NCBI GenBank assembly: GCA_964646405.1
Contig: CAZYDV010000143.1
Coordinates: forward strand, 1-14,488
DNA from: CAKZSB01 sp964646405
Lineage (GTDB): Bacteria > Pseudomonadota > Gammaproteobacteria > Granulosicoccales > Granulosicoccaceae
Reading direction: 5' to 3'
Length of the DNA stretch: 14,488 nt
The notes below the pieces were generated by a model. The model searched no databases and had not been told where the DNA came from. It saw nothing but the letters and a program-made list of their open reading frames with translations. Shown here piece by piece: positions 1 through 5,778 of this stretch. Within the stretch, counting starts at the first letter, position 1. Each line of letters begins with the position of its first letter. The translations under genes were made by a program, and so were the position numbers.

Positions 1-1
1 C

Positions 2-679
2 GCCGCAATCATTTTTGATCTGCTAAACGGCGGCGACAAACACTGGCAACACAATCCCTATCGCGCGCTTGGCGAGGCGGCGCTCAATGCTTGCGCACAA
101 GACTTTACGCTTGGCACGTCAGGTGCCGGTACTGGTGCGACTACAGCGGATCTCAAAGGGGGTCTTGGCTCAGCGTCGCTGGTGCTGGATAATGGTGTCA
201 CAGTGGCGGCACTGGTGGTGGTCAATGCGCGCGGTGGTGTGGTGACGCCGGGCAGTGGCCATTTCTGGGCGGCGCCTTTCGAATTGAATAGCGAATTTGG
301 CGGTGCCGGTATCAGGGTGGATCCTGATCCGCTGGCGATCGCGACCGCCCAAACGACAGGCGGTGACGCTCGCGCCAATACCACGATTGCGGTGATCGCC
401 ACCGATCTGGCGATGAGCAAGGCGCAGGCTCAACGCATGGCCGTCGCCGCACACGATGGTCTTGCACGGTCAATTCTGCCATCTCACACCCCGTTCGATG
501 GTGACCTTATCTTTGCCCTGTCGACTGGAAAAAAACCGATCCTGGATCCGGTTGCCGAGCAGGCACTGCTCGGCCACGCGGCGTCCTTGTGCCTCGCGCG
601 TGCCGTCGCGCGAGGGGTCTATCTGGCCACAGCTGCCAGCGCCGACACGCTACCCACCTGGGCTGCGCGCTGGGGCTGA
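2..679 (+). CDS. P1 family peptidase (DmpA/NylC-like, S58), C-terminal part, 5' end outside window
   Basis: The reading frame is open from base 2 to the TGA at 677-679 and gives 225 visible residues; the N-terminal part lies upstream of the window. The motif ANTTIAVIATD (codons about 125-135 of the visible part) matches the autocleavage site of the P1/DmpA family, where a precursor splits just before a Ser or Thr that becomes the N-terminal nucleophile. Here the likely nucleophile is the Thr codon at 380-382, preceded by Asn, as in nylon-oligomer hydrolases of the NylC type rather than the Gly-Ser pair of DmpA. The glycine-rich stretch GTSGAGTGATTADLKGGLG and the later FDGDLIFALSTG are also typical of the family. 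Members are aminopeptidases or amidases acting on N-terminal D- or L-residues, beta-peptides or cyclic amides; the substrate cannot be told here. It converges with the crotonase gene, leaving 24 nt between the stops. Family call is firm, substrate unknown. Confidence 0.88.
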   Translation, partial: AAIIFDLLNGGDKHWQHNPYRALGEAALNACAQDFTLGTSGAGTGATTADLKGGLGSASLVLDNGVTVAALVVVNARGGVVTPGSGHFWAAPFELNSEFGGAGIRVDPDPLAIATAQTTGGDARANTTIAVIATDLAMSKAQAQRMAVAAHDGLARSILPSHTPFDGDLIFALSTGKKPILDPVAEQALLGHAASLCLARAVARGVYLATAASADTLPTWAARWG

Positions 680-703
680 CGGATCGGGTCGTGACAACGC
701 GAT

Positions 704-1468
704 TTAGACGCCTTGCCAGTTGGGGGCACGCTTTTCGGCGAATGCCGTAGCGCCTTCCACACCGTCTTTGCTATTGAAGACGATATCGACCTGAGCCTGC
801 TGGTACTGCCAGAATTCAGCTTCGGTGCGGCCCTGCATTTCACGCAAAAGCTCTTTGGAGGCAATCAGCCCCAGTGGTGCGTTTTTCGCCACGGCAGCGG
901 CGAGTTCGAGTGCGGCGTTCAATGCCTCACCTTTTTCTGTGACTTCGGCGATCATGCCATACTCAAGCGCTTGCTCCGCTGTGATTGGCTTGGCCGTCAG
1001 TGCCATCTTCATCGCCACCGGGTAGGGCACCACACGCGGTAGTCTGAGCAGCGCACCGGCCCCGGCGAACAGGCCGACGCTGACTTCCGGGATGCCGAAT
1101 TTTGCTCCGCTCGATGCGACGATCAGGTCGGTCGAGAGTGCCAGTTCCAGACCACCGGCGAGTGCGAAACCCTCGATCGCAGAAATGATCGGCTTTTTCG
1201 GCAGGCGTTCTGTGATACCGCCAAAACCACGCCCATCCACGTTGGGCATGCCCGTGTCGACGAAAGCCTTCAGGTCCATGCCGGCACAAAAGCCGCGGCC
1301 GTTGCCGGTCAAAACGCCAACCGATAAGTCCTTGTTGTTGTCGAGCTCATCAGTGGCGGCAGCCAGTTGCTCGGCGAGTGCCATATTGACCGCATTCATC
1401 GCATCGGGGCGATTCAGCGTAATGATCATCACGCGATCGCGAATTTCTGTCAGTACCTCGTTTGCCAC
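704..1468 (-). CDS. Crotonase / enoyl-CoA hydratase family protein
   Basis: Encodes 254 residues, the usual length of a single-domain crotonase. I chose the GTG at 1468 because GAGGAG lies 6 nt upstream (1475-1480) and the protein then begins MANEVLTEIRDRVMIITLNR, the normal family N-terminus. The frame runs open upstream to 1549 but that extension is not crotonase-like. The oxyanion-hole segments GRGFCAGMDL (around residue 60) and GFALAGGLELAL are present. The two acidic residues corresponding to Glu144 and Glu164 of rat mitochondrial hydratase are both kept (Glu108 in GGLELA and Glu128 in GIPEVSVGL), with the same spacing of 20. This supports true hydratase/dehydratase chemistry on an acyl-CoA, although the family also contains isomerases and hydrolases. 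It is the last gene of a minus-strand cluster with a CoA-transferase and a membrane protein, 92 nt after the latter, so it probably acts on the thioester made by the transferase. Exact substrate not inferable. Confidence 0.93.
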   Translation of the reverse strand: MANEVLTEIRDRVMIITLNRPDAMNAVNMALAEQLAAATDELDNNKDLSVGVLTGNGRGFCAGMDLKAFVDTGMPNVDGRGFGGITERLPKKPIISAIEGFALAGGLELALSTDLIVASSGAKFGIPEVSVGLFAGAGALLRLPRVVPYPVAMKMALTAKPITAEQALEYGMIAEVTEKGEALNAALELAAAVAKNAPLGLIASKELLREMQGRTEAEFWQYQQAQVDIVFNSKDGVEGATAFAEKRAPNWQGV

Positions 1469-1474
1469 GGTCAG

Positions 1475-1480
1475 CTCCTC
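1475..1480 (-). promoter_or_regulatory. Ribosome binding site of the crotonase gene
   Basis: GAGGAG read on the minus strand, 6 nt before the GTG at 1468. It decides the start of the crotonase, whose frame would otherwise extend to 1549. Confidence 0.75.
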
Positions 1481-1560
1481 GGCTAGAAAAATCAGTGAAT
1501 GGATAGTGCAATGACGGCGCGAAATATAGCATGTTGATGCCGCTGCCATTCAGCAGGTAG

Positions 1561-3057
1561 TCAATCCAGCAGTTGTGACAGCGCGACCAGCGCGATGCTG
1601 CACCAGATAAAAAGCAGGATTGAAAAGCGACCGTTCCAGTGCCATGACAGGGTTCGACCGTCAATGCCGGTAATGCGCCCGAGTATTAGCGGCACGCCGC
1701 CAAACGGTGATGCGGTCAGATTCAAGCCCCAGCCCCACAGCAGGGCGCAGGCGATCAGATCGGGGTTGAGCTGGCCCGCCGGCAGCGCCGACAACAAACT
1801 GCCCAGGAAAGTCACGGTCATGATCGAGGGCAGGGCAAAGTTGGAGGCGATCGGGATCAACGCCATCAACAGCACGTAGAGCAGTGGGTTCGCCGTGTTC
1901 AGAATGGGCAGTCCGCGGGCTAGCTGCTGCGGATCGGCGAGTGCTGCGACGACGATGCCCAGATACCCCGCCGCCGCCAGTGTCACCGCCTCAGGCGTAC
2001 CGGCTGGCACGGTTTGGAAAGCGATCGTCCGCAGCCGCTCGTGCACCGATCTGACCGTCGCCCTGGCACCGCAGCGCTGCACCAGGATCCATGTTAGCGT
2101 CACCAACGGGCTCACCAGCATCAGTGCGACAACAACTTTGACCTGATTGAGCTGGCTGATGACTACCGACGCACCGAACAGGCTGATACATACCAGCAGC
2201 AGGCGACTGGCTGCGATGCGCGGAAACGGCGAATGGGCTGTTGTAGTGATCCCGGCGTTCAATTGTGCCAGTTCCTGGCGTGCCAGTGCACCGGTGTTGC
2301 GATCGAGTCCCCAGCCGATCACAAACGAGCCGAGATTGGCGCTTAAAAATCCACACAGGCACACCACCCACAGACGGGCGTCAGTGACGACGCTCAGCGT
2401 AATGGCCATGCTGACGGTGGCAGGCGACCAGCAGATCGTCCATGAAAAACCGCGCACCAGCGCTGACAACTGGCGCCGCTCTCGCCATTGCGCGAGCGCA
2501 GCATTGTCGTGTGCATCGGCGCGAGCGCCACGTTGAATCAGCGGCCCCAGCAGGGTGAGTGCGCCGAAATTCAGGAACATGCCCAGCATTTGCGAGCCCG
2601 AATGAATCGCCAGATACCGCTTGCCAGGCGGTCGACTGGTCAGGTAGCGCCCGAGGGCGCCGACCGAGCGTGAGGTCGCCGCCGCGTCGCGCAGCAAAGC
2701 CTGCAACACCATAAAAGCAGTCAGAAAGGCGGCCTGGGTGGCGCCACTTGCCATCAATTGCCAGGGATCGCCATGGCGCGTGAATGCAACGGCACTCGTT
2801 GCCGCGCACATGCCGAGCAGTAGACGTTCGCGCAGCCCGAGTTGCGAGGCGACGATTACAAGAAATAGCAACAACACAGCCGCTGAGGCGAGCCCGGCGG
2901 CGTCGCTGTGGCCGTGCAGGCGCAGCAGTTGCAGCGCTGCCAGTGATAACAGGGTTGCCGACAGCCATCGCGACCGTGCGTCTGGTGAGTTTTCGCTGGA
3001 TTCCAGTGGCTGTAGCCTTGGTGGCGGTGGGGTTGTCGGTCTACTGGCCGCTGCCAA
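1561..3057 (-). CDS. Polytopic membrane protein, putative ion-transporter-superfamily-like permease
   Basis: Encodes about 498 residues, mostly hydrophobic, with roughly 11-12 predicted membrane segments by eye. I do not recognise a named family. Two features suggest an internal duplication of the kind seen in IT-superfamily secondary transporters: the first half contains SWTICWSPATVSMAI and the second half GLNLTASPFGGVPLILG, each an amphipathic stretch with a Ser-Pro pair flanked by membrane helices. Other striking segments are VPAGTPEAVTLAAAGYLGI and SNFALPSIMTVTFLGSLL. The start is uncertain. The frame is open to a GTG at 3138, inside the upstream CoA-transferase gene. I prefer the in-frame TTG at 3057, which overlaps that gene by 17 nt and leaves about 30 residues before the first helix; no convincing Shine-Dalgarno precedes either. 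The overlap implies co-transcription and possibly coupled translation. By context it may import the carboxylate activated by its neighbours; that is inference. Confidence 0.75.
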   Translation of the reverse strand: MAAASRPTTPPPPRLQPLESSENSPDARSRWLSATLLSLAALQLLRLHGHSDAAGLASAAVLLLFLVIVASQLGLRERLLLGMCAATSAVAFTRHGDPWQLMASGATQAAFLTAFMVLQALLRDAAATSRSVGALGRYLTSRPPGKRYLAIHSGSQMLGMFLNFGALTLLGPLIQRGARADAHDNAALAQWRERRQLSALVRGFSWTICWSPATVSMAITLSVVTDARLWVVCLCGFLSANLGSFVIGWGLDRNTGALARQELAQLNAGITTTAHSPFPRIAASRLLLVCISLFGASVVISQLNQVKVVVALMLVSPLVTLTWILVQRCGARATVRSVHERLRTIAFQTVPAGTPEAVTLAAAGYLGIVVAALADPQQLARGLPILNTANPLLYVLLMALIPIASNFALPSIMTVTFLGSLLSALPAGQLNPDLIACALLWGWGLNLTASPFGGVPLILGRITGIDGRTLSWHWNGRFSILLFIWCSIALVALSQLLD

Positions 3058-4225
3058 GTGCCGCGCTGATTTGTTGCTGGGATAATCCGGCCTCGGCAAG
3101 CACCTGCTCGCTGTCCGCCCCCATCGCGGGCGGTGCACGGCGGATCGGCAGAGATTGTCCGTCCAGTCGCCACGGGGGCTCGGGCATTACCATGCGGCCG
3201 TTGACGGGATGATCGATGGTCTGAAAAAAGTCACTGGCCAGCAGTTGTGGATCGTGTTGAAGATCTTCCAGCGTGCTGACTTTGCCAGCCGGGATTTGCG
3301 CGGTATCCAGTGCGGCCAGCCACTCGGCACTGGTTCGAGTGCGCAGCAAATCGGCGGCTATTACATAGAGTGCATCGATGTGTTTTGCTCGATCGAAGAG
3401 CCTGGCAAAGCGCTGATCGGCCGCGTGTTGATGCTGTTCGGTGAGTTGCCAGAAGCTCTGCCACTGACGATCAGTGTAAGCCAGCATGCAGATGTATCCA
3501 TCGAGTGTGCGGTGGGGTTTGCGCTGTCGCGACAATACGCGAGTGTAGCCAGGCTCGCCAATCGGTGGGTCAAACATCAGGCCCTGCTGGTGCTCGACCA
3601 GATTGAAGCTCACCATCGACTCGAACATGGTGCTCTCGACAGCGACACCCTGGCCGTTGCGCAGGCGCTTGATATAGGCGCCTAGAATGCCGTTGGCCGC
3701 GATGACTGCTGCGCACTTGTCAGCCAGTGCGGACGGGATCAGCTGCGGTGCTCCGTCGCGACGGGCAAACAGATCGGCGAGACCCGCCTCGCCCTGAATC
3801 ACGTCGTCGTAGGCCGGGCGTCCGGCGTAGGGGCCGCCTTCGCGGTAGCCGTAGAGGCCTGCGTAGACAATCCCCGGTTGTCGTGCCATGACCGCCGCCG
3901 GTCCGAATCCCAGTGCATCGATCTTCTGTGGCCGCATGTTGTGGACCAGTATGTCGGTGTTGTCGATCAGCGTCCAAAGCGCCGTTTTTGCCGCCTCGCG
4001 CTTGAGATCGAGCACCAGGCTGCGCTTGTTGCGATTGATGCCCAGATAGATTGCCCCCATATTCGATTGTCGGGCAGTACCAATTTGGCGCACCGGGTCG
4101 CCGGCGGGGGATTCAATCTTGATAACATCGGCACCCAGGTCGCCCAGAATCTGCGTGGTGTAGGGGCCGAACAATGTCGTGGTCAGGTCGAGTACGCGGA
4201 CGTCTTGAAGCGGTGTCTCGGGCAT
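3041..4225 (-). CDS. Class III CoA-transferase (CaiB/BaiF family)
   Basis: Encodes 394 residues, the normal size for family III CoA-transferases such as formyl-CoA:oxalate CoA-transferase and CaiB. The N-terminus (LQDVRVLDLTTTLFGPYTTQ, then LGDLGADVIKIESPAGDPVR) is the family signature, followed by NRNKRSLVLDLK. With the ATG at 4225 as start, the Asp of SALADKCAA is residue 169, exactly the number of the catalytic Asp that forms the aspartyl-CoA anhydride in Frc and CaiB. A TTG at 4237 is an alternative start adding four residues; neither has a strong ribosome binding site. These enzymes move CoA from one acyl-CoA to a free carboxylate without ATP. It is the first gene of the minus-strand cluster with the permease (17-nt overlap) and the crotonase, and is divergent from rapZ. 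Substrates known in the family include carnitine, oxalate, bile acids, mesaconate and aryl acids; none is indicated specifically here. Confidence 0.93.
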   Translation of the reverse strand: MPETPLQDVRVLDLTTTLFGPYTTQILGDLGADVIKIESPAGDPVRQIGTARQSNMGAIYLGINRNKRSLVLDLKREAAKTALWTLIDNTDILVHNMRPQKIDALGFGPAAVMARQPGIVYAGLYGYREGGPYAGRPAYDDVIQGEAGLADLFARRDGAPQLIPSALADKCAAVIAANGILGAYIKRLRNGQGVAVESTMFESMVSFNLVEHQQGLMFDPPIGEPGYTRVLSRQRKPHRTLDGYICMLAYTDRQWQSFWQLTEQHQHAADQRFARLFDRAKHIDALYVIAADLLRTRTSAEWLAALDTAQIPAGKVSTLEDLQHDPQLLASDFFQTIDHPVNGRMVMPEPPWRLDGQSLPIRRAPPAMGADSEQVLAEAGLSQQQISAALGSGQ

Positions 4226-4483
4226 GGTGATAGGCAATGTCGTTCGCTGGGATGAGCTTGCGGTATTCGCGGGTACTTTGGCATGGCGACTGGCTATACA
4301 ATAGCAAAGCGCGAAGTCGTCAGTTCGGCGGCATCGCGGCTTGTGTGCATGAGTATACGAGAAAGTAGCGTCGGGCCAGGCTGCAACTCTTTGGCTGCCG
4401 CTGTGGTCGAACGTTGAATTTCGGAGCGAGCGAAGTCGTTCCGTTGCGCGTAATGCTGTATCAACCAGTCAGGGAGCCATCGC
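4226..4483. other. Divergent intergenic region between the CoA-transferase gene and rapZ
   Basis: These 258 bases must carry the promoters of both divergent genes. I see no strong sigma-70 pair. On the plus strand TATACAAT at 4295-4302 resembles a -10 element but has no good -35 at 16-18 nt. The decamer GCGAAGTCGT occurs twice (4311-4320 and 4430-4439), a weak hint of a binding site. No convincing small gene. Confidence 0.4.
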
Positions 4484-5356
4484 ATGCGACTGGCCATCAT
4501 CAGCGGCCGTTCCGGTTCAGGTAAGACCACTGCTCTGCGCGAGCTGGAAGATGCCGGTTACTACTGCATCGACAATCTGCCGGCCGGTCTGCTGCCGGAA
4601 GTGCTGAAGCAGACGCTGGCGGCGCAATCTGCCGATTATGAGCGCCTGGCTGTGTGCATCGATGCGCGCAACGCCTCTGCCGATCTCAAACGCTTTGCCG
4701 AAATGATGGAAGAGATTCCGCCAGAGGTACAGACCGAGGTCATCTACCTGGATGCCAAACGCGACGAATTGATCAAACGATTCAGCGAAACACGTCGCAA
4801 GCATCCGCTCAGCAGTCGCTACGTGGCATTGCAGGAGGCCCTCGAAGCGGAAAAGGAATTGCTCGCACCGATTGCTAATGGGGCCACCCTGACAATCGGA
4901 ACCAGCAAAATAAATATCTACGAGCTGCGTGAAATCATTCGTCAGCGCGTACTGGGTGACGAGAAACGATCCATGGCGATTCTAATCGAGTCGTTTGGGT
5001 TTAAGGGCGGAGTGCCTGGAGATGCCGATATCGTGTTTGACGTACGTTGTTTGCCAAACCCGTACTGGAGTGTTGAGTTGCGTGGCAAGACCGGGCTTGA
5101 TCGCGAAGTGCAGGAATTCTTGCAAGAGCAGGAGATGGTCAACGATATGTACCTGGACATCCGCGCCTACCTTGAAAAGTGGTTGCCCAAATTCAGCGAG
5201 AACAAACGCAGCTACATCACGGTTGGCATCGGTTGTACCGGTGGTCAACATCGTTCGGTCTATCTGACCGAACGCTTGCTGCGACACTTTTCCTCAGTTT
5301 TTGATAACGTCCAAGTTCGGCATCGTGAACTGCGAATAACCCCTGAGGTCGATTGA
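4484..5356 (+). CDS. rapZ: RapZ, RNase adapter / nucleotide-binding protein
   Basis: Encodes 290 residues (Escherichia coli RapZ has 284). The ATG at 4484 follows AGGGAG at a suitable distance. The N-terminal P-loop domain has Walker A GRSGSGKT at residues 8-15 and the typical GYYCIDNLPAGLLP. The middle has SFGFKGGVPGDADIVFDVR and LPNPYW, and the C-terminal domain has GCTGGQHRS at residues 250-258, which in E. coli RapZ is part of the glucosamine-6-phosphate sensing domain. In E. coli RapZ delivers the sRNA GlmZ to RNase E, thereby setting GlmS levels and cell-envelope precursor synthesis. Whether that circuit exists here is unknown. The end of the protein (residues 281-290, RELRITPEVD) is acidic and lacks the Lys-Arg-Lys tail of the E. 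coli protein. The gene is alone: upstream is a divergent CoA-transferase, and ptsN, hpf and rpoN are not in the window. Confidence 0.97.
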   Translation: MRLAIISGRSGSGKTTALRELEDAGYYCIDNLPAGLLPEVLKQTLAAQSADYERLAVCIDARNASADLKRFAEMMEEIPPEVQTEVIYLDAKRDELIKRFSETRRKHPLSSRYVALQEALEAEKELLAPIANGATLTIGTSKINIYELREIIRQRVLGDEKRSMAILIESFGFKGGVPGDADIVFDVRCLPNPYWSVELRGKTGLDREVQEFLQEQEMVNDMYLDIRAYLEKWLPKFSENKRSYITVGIGCTGGQHRSVYLTERLLRHFSSVFDNVQVRHRELRITPEVD

Positions 5357-5778
5357 TCATCGAGGATGTTTAATCGCAACGAACGATGTGCCAAATCTTT
5401 GGTGCAGGGCTGTCACGCCTATACGCACATTGATGGTGTGTGGCGGCGGGTGTAACCGGCGGCGTTAGTATCGTCACACATCTGATGTGACTGCTTAAGC
5501 AAACCACCCCGGATTGTCATTGGTTCACATTTGGTGTATCCAACTGTGCGGATAGTCGCCACCGGCCACAGTTTCCCGCAGCTTGCATGAAGGTCACTGC
5601 CGGCACGACCGATAGCGCAATCAGTAGTCGATAGTTCTATGGGTTCACTCGGGCCACTTCGTTAGTGTTTGACACTGAAACGCATCAGTTTTTCAAGCGC
5701 TGATTGAGATTGGTACGAGTGGGTGGCAACTGCTTGCAGCTTGCCCGGGTAATTGAAATTGTAGTGGGTAGTGTGCAG
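5357..5778. other. 422-base gap between rapZ and the LtaS/OpgB-like gene
   Basis: I see no recognisable gene or RNA here. It contains an interrupted dyad GTCACA-N7-TGTGAC at 5473-5491 and a perfect TTGACA at 5669-5674, a possible -35 element. Bases 5704-5778 are an open in-frame extension of the downstream gene starting at a TTG, judged here to be leader rather than coding. No poly-T terminator is visible after rapZ. Confidence 0.5.
5669..5697 (+). promoter_or_regulatory. Possible sigma-70 promoter of the LtaS/OpgB-like gene
   Basis: TTGACA at 5669-5674 matches the -35 consensus exactly. At 17-nt spacing the -10 would be TTCAAG (5692-5697), only 3 of 6 consensus bases. If used, transcription would begin near 5704. 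That would leave the upstream TTG start almost leaderless and favour the ATG at 5779. Confidence 0.25.

Noticed and set aside
1469..1549. Upstream extension of the crotonase
   Set aside because: GTG at 1468 has GAGGAG at 6 nt and gives the normal family N-terminus.
2381..2968. Long Arg/Ala-rich minus-strand frame inside the permease gene, and similar long plus-strand frames opposite it
   Set aside because: High-GC shadows of the permease frame; no hydrophobic pattern or motif, while the permease frame shows regular helices.
5473..5491. CRP binding site
   Set aside because: The half-sites are in the reverse order (TCACA then TGTGA) and spaced by 7-9 nt, so they do not match TGTGA-N6-TCACA.
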